64,000 nucleotides of DNA from UBA10649 sp963793105. Its GTDB lineage: Bacteria; Actinomycetota; Actinomycetes; S36-B12. This document shows positions 27,110 through 35,580 of the stretch, one piece after another (positions within the stretch are counted from its first letter, which is position 1; the number at the start of each line of letters is the position of its first letter). Below the pieces are notes generated by a model, which did no database searches, was not told where the DNA came from, and saw only the letters and a list, made by a program, of their open reading frames with translations. Location of the stretch: NCBI GenBank assembly GCA_963793105.1, contig CAWBZB010000015.1, positions 1 to 64,000 on the forward strand. The letters are read 5' to 3'. Made by a program: the position numbers and the translations under genes.

Positions 27110-27832
27110 TCAACCGAGGGAGCCGGTCTCCGGGGCGTGGACCCGGGGATGGCGGATCCCGAGGTGGTCCGGTGGCAGCGATCGCTTGATCAGCGCCCAC
27201 GAGACGGCGATGGTGACGATGGTGAGGCCGTAGAAGAACGCTCCCGACGCGGCCAGCGCCCACAGCTGGTTGCCGTCGATGAAGAAGATCAGCAGCACGG
27301 TTCGCACGAGGTTGAGCACGGCCCAGGGCCACGAGGCCCGCGTGTAGGCGCGCAGGAGATCGGGGTCGGTGCGCCACGTCATGCGGGTGCCGACGAGCGG
27401 TCCGAGGATCACGCCGATGAGCGGCCAGCCGATCAGGTTGGCGACGACGAAGGCGAGGGCCGACGCCGCGTTGAGCAGGACGCGCGGCCAGAAGAAGTCT
27501 GCGGCGCTGCCGGTCCGGCTGGCGATGTAGCCGCTGACCAGGACGAGCAGCATCGACCCGAGCGCCCGGGCCGGGTGCTTTCCCTCGACGAGGCGCCAGA
27601 CGGTGAAGACCAGGGCGAGGGCCACGGCCGAGCCGATCGCCCAGGTGAGGGCCTGCGTCGACTCCCCGCCCAGTCCGAGGTAGACGGTGATGAATACCAG
27701 GGGCGGCAGGATGCTCTCGAGGGCTCCGCGCACGCCACCGAGCAGGGTGAGGAAGGGATGCGGGCGCGGCCGACCCGCGATCCTCTGCCGGCGGATGCGC
27801 ACCGGCCTCGTCCGTACGAGACACGCGACCAC
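27110..27832 (-). CDS. DUF3159 family membrane protein
   Basis: 240 aa with five to six hydrophobic segments, for example 'ALTWAIGSAVALALVF', 'ASALAFVVANLIGWPLIGVI' and 'ASGAFFYGLTIVTIAVSWAL'. The cytoplasmic stretch 'TRMTWRTDPDLLRAYTRASW' resembles the DUF3159 signature. The GTG at 27832 is the best start before 'CLVRTRPVRIRRQRI', though upstream codons remain possible. Divergent from the methyltransferase across a perfect palindrome. Function unknown. Confidence 0.8.
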   Translation of the reverse strand: MVACLVRTRPVRIRRQRIAGRPRPHPFLTLLGGVRGALESILPPLVFITVYLGLGGESTQALTWAIGSAVALALVFTVWRLVEGKHPARALGSMLLVLVSGYIASRTGSAADFFWPRVLLNAASALAFVVANLIGWPLIGVILGPLVGTRMTWRTDPDLLRAYTRASWPWAVLNLVRTVLLIFFIDGNQLWALAASGAFFYGLTIVTIAVSWALIKRSLPPDHLGIRHPRVHAPETGSLG

Positions 27833-27847
27833 GGTAGCGGCTACCGT
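27831..27847. promoter_or_regulatory. 17-nt palindrome between divergent starts
   Basis: ACGGTAGCGGCTACCGT has perfect 8-nt arms and a central G. It overlaps the DUF3159 start codon and contains TACCGT 7 nt before the methyltransferase GTG. It could be a shared operator or a promoter palindrome. Confidence 0.4.
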
Positions 27848-27854
27848 CGGGACC

Positions 27855-28682
27855 GTGACCGACGCCCAAGCCCCGAATGCGGAGTCCGCGGAGGCGCTGC
27901 TCGCGCGCTGGCGCGACGATCTCGCGTCGTGGGCGATTCCCGACGAGATCCTCGCACAGGCTCCCGAGCAGCCGTGGATCCACCCGGTCTCGATGTTCAC
28001 CGTGGATGACGAGATCCCGGACTCGCATTCGCACCGGATCGCCCGCGAGGCCCTCCCGCCGGACGGCAGCGTGCTGGACGTCGGCAGCGGCGGCGGTCGC
28101 GCGTCGATGGCCCTGGTCCCGCCGGCCGGCATGGTCGTCGCGGTGGACCATCAGCAGGGCATGCTCGACGCCCTGGCGGATGCCGCCATGCGTCGCGGCG
28201 TGCGGTCGCACGAGTTCCTCGGCGACTGGCCGGCCGTCGCCGACGCCGTTCCGGAGTGCGACGTGGTTGTCTGCCACCACGTCGCCTACAACGTCGCCGA
28301 TATCGGGCCGTTCCTGGTCGCCCTGGACCGGCATGCGCGGGTGCGAGTCGTCCTGGAACTGCCGCAGCATCACCCGCTGTCGAACATGAACCCGCTGTGG
28401 AAGCAGTTCTGGAACCTCGACCGGCCGACGCGGCCCACGGCACAGGACCTCGCGGCCATCGCGCGGGCCCTGGGGTTCGACGCGCACCTGGACGAGTGGG
28501 AGGACGAGACCTGGGGACGTCGGGTCACCCTCCCCGATGACGAGCGGGTGCGGTTCGCGCGCATCCGGCTGTGCCTCACCGAGGACCGGGACGCCGAGGT
28601 GGCCGCTGCCCTGATCGCGATGTCGGACGCCCAGCCGCGCGCGGTCGCCACGGTCTGGTGGGACGTCGCCGGAGAGCGCTGA
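27855..28682 (+). CDS. class I SAM-dependent methyltransferase
   Basis: 275 aa with the glycine-rich AdoMet motif 'VLDVGSGGGRASMALV' near residue 75, then 'VVAVDHQQGMLDAL' (ribose-binding acidic position). The motif IV region reads 'CDVVVCHHVAYNV'. A C-terminal part includes 'LPQHHPLSNMNPLW'. The substrate is unknown. The GTG start is placed 7 nt after TACCGT. The aminotransferase follows 17 nt later on the same strand. Confidence 0.85.
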   Translation: MTDAQAPNAESAEALLARWRDDLASWAIPDEILAQAPEQPWIHPVSMFTVDDEIPDSHSHRIAREALPPDGSVLDVGSGGGRASMALVPPAGMVVAVDHQQGMLDALADAAMRRGVRSHEFLGDWPAVADAVPECDVVVCHHVAYNVADIGPFLVALDRHARVRVVLELPQHHPLSNMNPLWKQFWNLDRPTRPTAQDLAAIARALGFDAHLDEWEDETWGRRVTLPDDERVRFARIRLCLTEDRDAEVAAALIAMSDAQPRAVATVWWDVAGER

Positions 28683-28699
28683 CGGGGTTAGATGGAGTC

Positions 28700-29914
28700 G
28701 TGACCTACGACGTCGATCGCATCCGCGCCCGCATTCCCGCCCTCGCCGATGGCACGGCGTACTTCGACGGACCGGGCGGCACGCAGACGCCCGACGTCGT
28801 CGCCGACGCCATCGCGGACGCGCTGAAGTCCGGGTTGTCGAACCGGGGGCGGATCACCCAGGCGGAGCGCAACGCCGACGGCATCACCGTCGGGGCCCGG
28901 ATGGCCGGCGCCGACCTGGTCAACGCGGACCCGTCGGGCATCGTGTTCGGGCGCAGCATGACCGAGCTGACCTTCCAGGTGGCCCGGACGCTGGCGCAGG
29001 AGTGGGGCCCGGGCGACGAGGTCGTGGTCAGTCGCCTGGACCACGACGCCAACGTGCGACCGTGGGTGACCTACGCCGAACGCACCGGCGCCACGCTGCG
29101 CTGGGCCGAGTTCGACCCGCGGACGGGCGCGATGACGGCCGACGACGTGCTCTCGCTGGTGAACGACTCCACCCGGGTGGTCGCGGTGACGGGGGCGTCC
29201 AACCTCCTCGGCACGCGGCCCGACATCGCGGCGATCGGTGCGGCGCTGGTCGACGCCGACACCCTGCTGTACGTCGACGGGGTGCACCTGACGGCTCATG
29301 CGCCGATCGACATGCAGGCCCTCGGTGCCGACTTCTACGTCTGCAGTCCGTACAAGTTCCTCGGGCCGCACCTGGGGATGCTGGCGGCGTCGCCGGCCCT
29401 GCTCGAGACGCTGCACCCGGACAAGCTGCGCCCCAGCACCGACGAGGTCCCGGAGCGGTTCGAGCTCGGCACCCTTCCGTACGAGCTGCTGGCCGGGGTG
29501 ACGGTCGCCGTCGACGTGCTCGCGGACCTCGTCCCTGGCGACGAGGAGGAGCTGACCCGACGCGACCGCATCGTGCGGTCGATGACCGCGCTGGAGGAGT
29601 ACGAGGACGGCCTGGCGGCTCGGATGCGGCAGGGGCTGACCGCGATCCCCGGGGTGCACCTGCACGGGCACGCTCCGCTGCGCACCCCGACCGAGCTGTT
29701 CTCCGTCGACGGCGTCGAGGCGGACGACGTCTACCGCGGGCTCGCCGATCGTGGAGTCAATGCCCCGGCCGGGTCGTTCTACGCGATCGAGCCGTCCGAG
29801 TGGATCGGGCTGGGGGCCAAGGGGGCCGTGCGGGCTGGGCTGTCGCCGTACACGAACGCCGCGGACGTGGACCGGCTGATCGCGGGCGTGGCCGAGATCG
29901 CCGCGCGCGCCTAG
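28700..29914 (+). CDS. class V aminotransferase, cysteine desulfurase-like
   Basis: 404 aa of fold type I. The PLP lysine is in 'FYVCSPYKFLGPHLGM' (about residue 219), with the PLP Asp/His region 'YVDGVHLTAH' upstream and 'TGASNLLGTRPD' before it. It begins like family members: 'FDGPGGTQTPDVV'. The 'cysteine desulfurase-like, SufS subfamily' annotation fits. No Fe-S genes are adjacent, so it may act on another amino acid. GTG start at 28700. Its stop overlaps the convergent cytochrome gene by 4 nt. Confidence 0.86.
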   Translation: MTYDVDRIRARIPALADGTAYFDGPGGTQTPDVVADAIADALKSGLSNRGRITQAERNADGITVGARMAGADLVNADPSGIVFGRSMTELTFQVARTLAQEWGPGDEVVVSRLDHDANVRPWVTYAERTGATLRWAEFDPRTGAMTADDVLSLVNDSTRVVAVTGASNLLGTRPDIAAIGAALVDADTLLYVDGVHLTAHAPIDMQALGADFYVCSPYKFLGPHLGMLAASPALLETLHPDKLRPSTDEVPERFELGTLPYELLAGVTVAVDVLADLVPGDEEELTRRDRIVRSMTALEEYEDGLAARMRQGLTAIPGVHLHGHAPLRTPTELFSVDGVEADDVYRGLADRGVNAPAGSFYAIEPSEWIGLGAKGAVRAGLSPYTNAADVDRLIAGVAEIAARA

Positions 29915-30606
29915 TTCCCCATCGATGGGTCGTCACTTGTGGCGGGTTCCGGCGTCGCCGAAGTGCCCACAAGTGACGAGGCATCGAGCTGTTCGGCGGA
30001 CCAGGCGCCGTGCTCCCGCTCCGCCCAGCTCACCGGGACCGACCCGGTGCGCATGCCCTGACGTGCCGTGGCGTCGCTGAACGCCATGTAGATGTGCCCG
30101 AGGACCACGACGATCAGGGCGAACGAGAGCCAGTCGTGGACGAAGGTCGCGCCGGTGCGCAGCGCATCCGGGAACAGGCTGCTGAAGAACATCATCGTGC
30201 CCGTCCCGAACATGACGATGATGGCGCCGAGCGTGAACGACGCGTTGAGCTTCTGGCCCGCGTTGAACTTGCCCACCGGGATGCGTCCCGATCGCCGGTC
30301 ACGGCTGCGCAGCCACTCCCAGTCGGTGGGCCGGAAGCGATTCAGCCGGCCCGCGTCGTCGCGGAAGGCCCGGGAGAGCACGGCCAGGAGCAGCGGGATC
30401 GGCAGCGCGAAGCCGGCGATCTCGTGGATCGTGCGCACGATCTGTCGGTTGCCGACCAGTCCGCCGAGGTCCGGGATGAACAGCAGCGCCGCCGTCACCA
30501 TGAGCACGGCCATGAGGATCCCGAGAGTGCGGTGCACCCACCGTTCGCCGGTGCTGAAGCGCGTCAGTGTCGTGGGGGTGCCTGCCGGGTCAGAAGACTG
30601 GCTCAT
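29911..30606 (-). CDS. cytochrome b/b6-domain membrane subunit
   Basis: 231 aa with four transmembrane helices. Haem-ligand histidine candidates lie in 'GERWVHRTLG', 'IVRTIHEIAGFALP', 'FVHDWLSFALIV' and 'VLGHIYMAF', an arrangement like the formate dehydrogenase gamma or Ni-Fe hydrogenase b subunit family. The ATG at 30606 overlaps the upstream molybdoenzyme gene by 17 nt. It probably passes electrons between quinone and that enzyme, as MsrQ does for MsrP. Its C-terminal codons form hairpin R5. Confidence 0.88.
   Translation of the reverse strand: MSQSSDPAGTPTTLTRFSTGERWVHRTLGILMAVLMVTAALLFIPDLGGLVGNRQIVRTIHEIAGFALPIPLLLAVLSRAFRDDAGRLNRFRPTDWEWLRSRDRRSGRIPVGKFNAGQKLNASFTLGAIIVMFGTGTMMFFSSLFPDALRTGATFVHDWLSFALIVVVLGHIYMAFSDATARQGMRTGSVPVSWAEREHGAWSAEQLDASSLVGTSATPEPATSDDPSMGN
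29923..29986. repeat. hairpin R5 at convergent gene ends
   Basis: Inverted repeat with inner arms CGTCACTTGTGGC / CCCACAAGTGACG and outer arms CGATG / CATCG. It lies just past the aminotransferase stop and inside the last codons of the cytochrome gene. Could act as a bidirectional terminator, though no T tract follows. Confidence 0.55.
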
Positions 30607-31303
30607 CGCTGCGTCCGTTCGAGGCACCGATCCACGCGTCCACGTCGTATCCGAGCTGCTCCCAGTAGCCGGGCTGGACGGTCCGTCCGACCTCGATGCC
30701 GTCCATCCACTTCAGCGACTTGTATCCGTACATCGGCACCACGTAGAGCCGGACGGGAGCCCCGTGCTTCTTCTCGATCGGCGCCCCGAACATCGACGTG
30801 GCGACCAGGATGTCGTCGCGCATGCCCTGCTCCATCGTCAGCGACTCGGTGTAGGCGCCGTCGAACGAGGTGAAGCGCAGCGCGGCCGCATCGGGCTCGA
30901 CACCGGCCACCTCGAGCACGTCGCGCAGCAGCACGCCGGACCAGGGGACGTTCTTCACCCGCCAGCCCGTGACGCACTGGAAGTCCTTCGTGAGCCCGGT
31001 CTGCGGCAGCTCGGCAAGGTCGGCGAGGCTCAGGGAGAGCTCGTTGTCGACCAGGCCCGTGACCGAGAGGCGGTACGTCTGCGGGTCGTGGTCCGGATAG
31101 CCGGGGGTGACCGTGTAGATGCGGAACCCGCCGGCCGCGGGGATGACCCCTGCGAGCGCCGGCGCGGTGGAGGCGACCACGTCGCTGACCCCGTCCGAGA
31201 TCCAGCGACCGGCCGCGACTCCGGCGACGCCGAGCCCGACCATGCCGAGGACGAGGCGCCGTCCGACCGGGGTCCCTCGTGAGGTGGTGTCCTGCTCGTC
31301 CAT
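30590..31303 (-). CDS. molybdopterin-dependent oxidoreductase (MsrP/YedY-like)
   Basis: 237 aa. A twin-arginine-type N-terminus 'GTPVGRRLVLGMVGLGVAG' (residues 11-29) predicts Tat export or membrane anchoring. The sulphite-oxidase-type Mo-binding domain follows, with the molybdenum cysteine in 'KDFQCVTGWRVKNVPW' and the conserved 'KHGAPVRLYVVPMYGYKSLK'. It resembles the catalytic subunit of periplasmic methionine sulphoxide reductase systems. It is paired with a haem-b membrane subunit. The ATG at 31303 gives the Tat-like leader. Confidence 0.88.
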   Translation of the reverse strand: MDEQDTTSRGTPVGRRLVLGMVGLGVAGVAAGRWISDGVSDVVASTAPALAGVIPAAGGFRIYTVTPGYPDHDPQTYRLSVTGLVDNELSLSLADLAELPQTGLTKDFQCVTGWRVKNVPWSGVLLRDVLEVAGVEPDAAALRFTSFDGAYTESLTMEQGMRDDILVATSMFGAPIEKKHGAPVRLYVVPMYGYKSLKWMDGIEVGRTVQPGYWEQLGYDVDAWIGASNGRSDEPVF

Positions 31304-31360
31304 GTGCCCATGGGACCACGGAAAGGCAGCTCCGGCCACCGGTGAGGTCTTACGGAAGGG

Positions 31361-31918
31361 TTACCTGCTCATCTCCAGGAGCGCGGTCATCGTCGCCCAG
31401 TTGCGCGCGGTGCCGTCCGCGAGCGGGCTCGTGCGGCCCGACATGAGGGCCTTGGCGAGGTCGCTGGTGCCGAACCCGTCGGGGGTGTGGAGGTACGCGG
31501 TGCGCCCGACGATCGTCACGGTGTCGCGGGACCCCTTCGCGGCGGACGCGGCCTGGCGTGCGGCGGCCGCGGCCGCCGCATCCGATCCCGGGGCGTGCGC
31601 GAGCACGATCGCGTGCACGCGCTTCGGATCGGGCTCGTCCGGATACGGGTTGGCCCGGATGACCTCGGCGAAGGAGTCGGCCCTCAGCGCGATGGCCGGC
31701 ACGTCGAGTCCGAAGTCCCGGGCGACTGCCGAACGCACCTGGGCCCCCACGACCTCGGCCTCCTCGACCGGCGCCGACAGCACGAGGTTGCCGCTCTGGA
31801 TGTAGGTCCGCACGTCCGCGAGGCCGGCCGAGGTCAGCGCGGACCGCAGGTCGGCCATCGGAAGCCGGTTGCGGCCGCCCACGTTGATGCCCCGCAGCAG
31901 CACGACGAAGGTGCCCAC
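31361..31918 (-). CDS. DUF1697 family protein
   Basis: 185 aa from the GTG at 31918, 2 nt after the preceding methyltransferase stop. It opens with the hallmark 'FVVLLRGINVGGRNRLPMAD' and 'YIQSGNLVL'. The C-terminus has 'GTSDLAKALMSGRTSP' and 'ARNWATMTALLEM', matching the 'tNRNWnTv' ending of the family. DUF1697 proteins are widespread and uncharacterised. A poly-Ala loop (about 105-118) is unusual. Confidence 0.88.
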   Translation of the reverse strand: MGTFVVLLRGINVGGRNRLPMADLRSALTSAGLADVRTYIQSGNLVLSAPVEEAEVVGAQVRSAVARDFGLDVPAIALRADSFAEVIRANPYPDEPDPKRVHAIVLAHAPGSDAAAAAAARQAASAAKGSRDTVTIVGRTAYLHTPDGFGTSDLAKALMSGRTSPLADGTARNWATMTALLEMSR

Positions 31919-31920
31919 GC

Positions 31921-32661
31921 CTAGCCGGCCTCGCGGCGAGCGATCCACGTCGCGCGCAAGGTGGTGTCGTCCGCCGGGACGAGGGTGTACTCGTCGGTGA
32001 CCGCGGACAGCCGGAACCCGGCCTCGGCGAGGGCGTCAGCGACCTGGGCATCACTGTGGAAGTACTGGCGATGCTGCTCGGTGAAGGACTGGTCCGGCGT
32101 CGCCCCGATGAGGTCGATGGTCGTGTCACAGGCGCGGGTGTCCGGGTCGATGGTGTTGCGGATGTCGAACCGATGGCCGTGGTCCTCGCCGGAGACCACC
32201 GGGTTGTCGAGGAGGAAGGCCATCATGGCGTCGGTGTGGATGTCGAACACCAGCCACCCGTCCCGTCGCACATGAGCGGCGATGGCCGCGAAGGTGAGCC
32301 GGAGGTCGGGCAGCGGCAGGTAGTTCAGCCCGTCGAAGGTGGAGATGGCGGCATCGAAGGTCCCCTCCACGTCGAGGTCCGGCAGGACCTGCTGGGACAC
32401 GGGCACGCGTGGACCCAGCAGCGCCCGCGCGCGATCCAGCATCTCGGCGGAGGCGTCGACGCCGACGAGGTCGAGGCCCGCGTCAGCGAGCTCCGCGGTG
32501 AGCAGGCCGGTGCCGCAGCACACGTCCAGCACCCTGTGCACACCACGCGGGTCGTCGGCCCACAGGTCGATCAGGAACCTGGCCCACAACGGATAGCAGG
32601 GGTCCACGACGATCTCGTCGTAGACCCCTGCCAGTCGGGAATAGGGCTCGGCCATGCTCAT
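31921..32661 (-). CDS. class I SAM-dependent methyltransferase
   Basis: 246 aa. AdoMet motif I reads 'VLDVCCGTGLLTAELADAG' (about residue 45), followed by 'LVGVDASAEMLDRAR' and 'FDAAISTFDGLNYL'. The double cysteine 'DVCCGTG' and 'YSRLAGVYDEIV' opening are typical of small-molecule methyltransferases in actinobacteria. The substrate is unknown. It is probably co-transcribed with the downstream DUF1697 gene. Confidence 0.85.
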   Translation of the reverse strand: MSMAEPYSRLAGVYDEIVVDPCYPLWARFLIDLWADDPRGVHRVLDVCCGTGLLTAELADAGLDLVGVDASAEMLDRARALLGPRVPVSQQVLPDLDVEGTFDAAISTFDGLNYLPLPDLRLTFAAIAAHVRRDGWLVFDIHTDAMMAFLLDNPVVSGEDHGHRFDIRNTIDPDTRACDTTIDLIGATPDQSFTEQHRQYFHSDAQVADALAEAGFRLSAVTDEYTLVPADDTTLRATWIARREAG

Positions 32662-32687
32662 GGAACCGCGCCCCGGTTGCCCGTCGT

Positions 32688-32969
32688 TCAGATGCCGAGT
32701 GCCTTGGCCTTGGCGGCCGCGAACTCCTCGTCGGAGAGGATGCCCTTGGCGTGGAGCTCGGCGAGCTGCTCGAGCTTGGCCATCGAGTCGTCCTCGGCCG
32801 GCGCGGGTGCCGCAACCGGAGCGGGTGCTGCGGCGGCCTGCTGCTGGTCGTAGGCCTCCTGCTGCTTGGCGGCGTGCTTGTCAGCCTGGCGGTAGGCGAC
32901 GCGGCTGGAGACGGCGGTGGCGGTTCCGGCCACGACGGCGGTGCGGGCTGCCATGCGTACGAGTCCCAT
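32688..32969 (-). CDS. SHOCT domain protein
   Basis: 93 aa. An N-terminal Ala-rich segment, weakly hydrophobic, is followed by an Ala/Pro/Gln linker and a C-terminal SHOCT motif 'LEQLAELHAKGILSDEEFAA'. SHOCT modules mediate oligomerisation or membrane association. AAGGAA precedes the ATG. It sits 42 nt downstream of the DUF6325 gene; I recall the pair together in other actinobacteria. Confidence 0.82.
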   Translation of the reverse strand: MGLVRMAARTAVVAGTATAVSSRVAYRQADKHAAKQQEAYDQQQAAAAPAPVAAPAPAEDDSMAKLEQLAELHAKGILSDEEFAAAKAKALGI

Positions 32970-33011
32970 GGTGGTTCCTTTCGATGGTGGCGAGTGGGGA
33001 GGGAGGAGTGG

Positions 33012-33422
33012 TCAGGCTTCGATCACCATGTTGACGACGTCGGCCGGGATGCGGATCTGGTCGATGACCACGGCATCGGCCCGGACGAAGGCGCCGACGA
33101 GATCCTGCATCCAGGTGTTCTCATAGGCGATGAGCAGGGCGGAACTGTTGGTGGGGATGTCCTCGGCAACCTCGTCGGCATCCTCCTCGTTCAGGGCGCC
33201 CGGCTGGGAGATCTCGAGATCGACGAACGCGGCGCCCTCGGGGCCGAGGTCCTCGATGGACAGGGTGGCGACGTTGTCGTCGGCGTCCTTCAGGACGAAC
33301 AGGACGTCGAGGACGCGGATGATGCCCTTGTCGACCTGCTCCAGGATCGCCGGAACGATCTCGCCGCTGAACTTGTTGCCCGGGAAGCCGATGATGTAGA
33401 CGTCGACGGGACCGAGTGGCAT
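33012..33422 (-). CDS. DUF6325 family protein
   Basis: 136 aa from the ATG at 33422, placed 8 nt after a strong AAGGAGG. The sequence 'GPVDVYIIGFPGNKFSGEIV' and 'ENTWMQDLVGAFVRADAVVI' matches the DUF6325 (DUF1269-related) ferredoxin-like fold. It is cytoplasmic and acidic, with function unknown. It is the first gene of a two-gene unit with SHOCT. The following 245 nt before the divergent ccdA gene hold only promoters. Confidence 0.78.
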   Translation of the reverse strand: MPLGPVDVYIIGFPGNKFSGEIVPAILEQVDKGIIRVLDVLFVLKDADDNVATLSIEDLGPEGAAFVDLEISQPGALNEEDADEVAEDIPTNSSALLIAYENTWMQDLVGAFVRADAVVIDQIRIPADVVNMVIEA

Positions 33423-33655
33423 GTTTCCTCCTTGTAGGGGCGACGGAATGGGTCGCGGTCGTCCGCGGGGCCACCGTCTCGCTCGCAGATTATCAGCGCC
33501 GTCCGGCATCCGCGCGTCCGCACGTGTGCCGGCTGCCTGGCAGGCATGAGCCTCCTCGACGTCCCCTCGCCCGAACGTGCGTCGCCGGTCGTGCGGTCGG
33601 TGCGCGCGTAAGCGGTTCGTAACGTCGGCAGGCCCTCAGGATCGTCCGGCAGGCC

Positions 33656-33661
33656 CATAGT
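33656..33661 (+). promoter_or_regulatory. -10-like element of the CcdA-thioredoxin gene
   Basis: CATAGT, 6 nt before the GTG at 33668. Weak match to TANNNT but at the standard leaderless distance seen elsewhere here. Confidence 0.35.
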
Positions 33662-33667
33662 GGTCGC

Positions 33668-35005
33668 GTGCTCACCCTCGTCGTCATCGGGCTCCTGTCC
33701 GGGGTCGTGACCGGGCTGTCGCCCTGCGTCCTGCCGGTGCTGCCGGGCGTCCTGGCCACGTCCGCGCTGCCGGCGGACCGATCGGGTGGCCAGGCTGCGC
33801 CGGACCGCCGGCGACCGTTCGTCATCGTCGCCGGGCTGGTCACGTCCTTCGCCGCCCTCACGCTCCTGGGCGGCGCCCTGCTGTCCGCGCTCGACCTCCC
33901 CGCCGACCTGTTGCGCAACCTTGGCATCGCGGTCCTGCTGGTCGTCGGCGTCGGCCTGCTCGTGCCGGCCGCGGGCCGTCTCCTCGAGCGACCGTTCGCC
34001 CGGTTCAGCCGGGTGTCCCCTCGGCGCGACGGCTCGGCCTTCGTCTTCGGCGCCACCTTCGGGCTGGTGTTCGTGCCCTGTGCCGGGCCCGTGCTGGCAG
34101 CGATCACCGTCCTGGGTGCCGCCAACGACATCCGATTCGGACTGGTCGTGCTGACGATCGCGTTCTCGATCGGCGTCGCCGTCCCCCTCCTGCTCATCGC
34201 CGTCGCGGGCCAGCGGATGACGGAACGGGTAGCGGCGGTCCGCCGCCACCTGCCGCTCCTGCGTCGGGCGGCCGGCGGCGTCCTCGTCGCGACGGCCCTG
34301 GCCATCACCTTCGGAGTCGCGGACCAGGCCCAGCGGCTGGTCCCGGACTACGTGGCGTCCGTGCAGAAGGCCATCGAGGACAGCGACGGCGCCCGGGCCG
34401 CCCTCGCGGACCTCACCGCGAGCGGCCCCACTCCGGCGCCCCCGGTCATCGAGGTCACTCCCGTCGACGAGCTCGGCCCGGAGCTGTCGTTCAACGAGTG
34501 CGAGGAGAACCCGGCCCGCCTGGCGAACTGCGGCCAGGCCCGCCCGTTCGTCGGGATCCAGGAGTGGCTGAACACTCCGGGCAACGCGCCGCTGACCCTC
34601 GACGGACTGCGGGGCAACGTCGTCCTGGTCGACTTCTGGACGTTCGGCTGCATCAACTGCCAGCGGACCCTTCCGTACCTGACCGCCTGGGACGCCGAGT
34701 ACCGGGATGACGGCCTCGTGATCGTCGGCGTGCACTCTCCGGAGTTCGCCCATGAGAAGGAGGTGGGCAACGTGATCGAGAGGTCGGCCGAGCTGGGCGT
34801 GAAGTACCCGATCGCCATCGACAACGACTTCCGGACCTGGCGGGAGTACGACCAGCGCTACTGGCCCGCTCAGTACCTGATCGACCGGAACGGCGTCGTC
34901 CGCCAGGTCCACTACGGCGAGGGTGCCTACGAGGAGACCGAGGCGCTGATCCAGCGGCTGCTCACGCAGGTGCCCGCCGCCGCGTCCGCCGCCTCGACGT
35001 CCTGA
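33668..35005 (+). CDS. dipZ: cytochrome c biogenesis protein DipZ-like (CcdA-thioredoxin fusion)
   Basis: 445 aa. Residues 1-235 form a six-helix CcdA/DsbD electron-transfer domain with its two redox cysteines in 'SPCVLPVLPG' (helix 1) and 'FVPCAGPVL' (helix 4). A linker leads to a periplasmic thioredoxin-like domain (about 290-435) with 'FWTFGCINCQRTLP' (CxxC). The layout matches mycobacterial DipZ, which moves reducing power across the membrane. A further pair of cysteines in 'NECEENPARLANCG' lies between domains. Confidence 0.9.
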   Translation: MLTLVVIGLLSGVVTGLSPCVLPVLPGVLATSALPADRSGGQAAPDRRRPFVIVAGLVTSFAALTLLGGALLSALDLPADLLRNLGIAVLLVVGVGLLVPAAGRLLERPFARFSRVSPRRDGSAFVFGATFGLVFVPCAGPVLAAITVLGAANDIRFGLVVLTIAFSIGVAVPLLLIAVAGQRMTERVAAVRRHLPLLRRAAGGVLVATALAITFGVADQAQRLVPDYVASVQKAIEDSDGARAALADLTASGPTPAPPVIEVTPVDELGPELSFNECEENPARLANCGQARPFVGIQEWLNTPGNAPLTLDGLRGNVVLVDFWTFGCINCQRTLPYLTAWDAEYRDDGLVIVGVHSPEFAHEKEVGNVIERSAELGVKYPIAIDNDFRTWREYDQRYWPAQYLIDRNGVVRQVHYGEGAYEETEALIQRLLTQVPAAASAASTS

Positions 35006-35094
35006 CGGGGGTCGTCGTCGCCGCGAGTCGGCTGGCACTCCGGTGGGATCATGGACGTGTTGCAGGAGCGCGTCCGCTCAGGGAGTGAGAGGCA

Positions 35095-35574
35095 ATGAGC
35101 AGCACACACCCGACGACCACGACGTCGCAGGCACCGCGGAAGTCCACCCCGAGCCTGGTCGGGCGCCGGGTCGGCTACGTGATCGCGATCATCGTCAATC
35201 TGGTCTTCTACTGGCTGATCAACGTGTGGCCCGGCTGGGAGGCCCTGCCCTTCCTGACGGCCGACACCGCCGAGGTGGTGCCCTTGGTGAATGGCGCCAT
35301 CGCCGTGACCGTCGTCGCCAACCTGGTCTACATCGTCGTCGACGGCACACGGGTCAAGGCCTTCGGGGAACTCGTGATCAACGCGGTCAGCATCGCCGTG
35401 ACGGTGACCATCCTGGAGGTCTACCCCTTCGACTTCAGCGCCTACGCCTTCCCGTGGGACTGGCTGGTCCGGTTCATCCTCATCGTCGCCCTCGTGGGCG
35501 CCGCGATCTCCCTGCTGGTGAATCTCTTCCGGCTGGTCCGGGGACCGCGCCCCGGGGTGCCCGTGGATGCCTGA
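35095..35574 (+). CDS. four-helix membrane protein, hypothetical
   Basis: 159 aa. After a polar Thr-rich N-terminus come four hydrophobic helices: 'VGYVIAIIVNLVFYWLINV', 'LVNGAIAVTVVANLVYIV', 'LVINAVSIAVTVTILEV' and 'FILIVALVGAAISLLVNL'. No cofactor motif is seen. The ATG follows GTGAGAGG. Similar small membrane proteins are common in actinobacteria, with function unknown. Confidence 0.7.
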   Translation: MSSTHPTTTTSQAPRKSTPSLVGRRVGYVIAIIVNLVFYWLINVWPGWEALPFLTADTAEVVPLVNGAIAVTVVANLVYIVVDGTRVKAFGELVINAVSIAVTVTILEVYPFDFSAYAFPWDWLVRFILIVALVGAAISLLVNLFRLVRGPRPGVPVDA

Positions 35575-35580
35575 GCTGAC

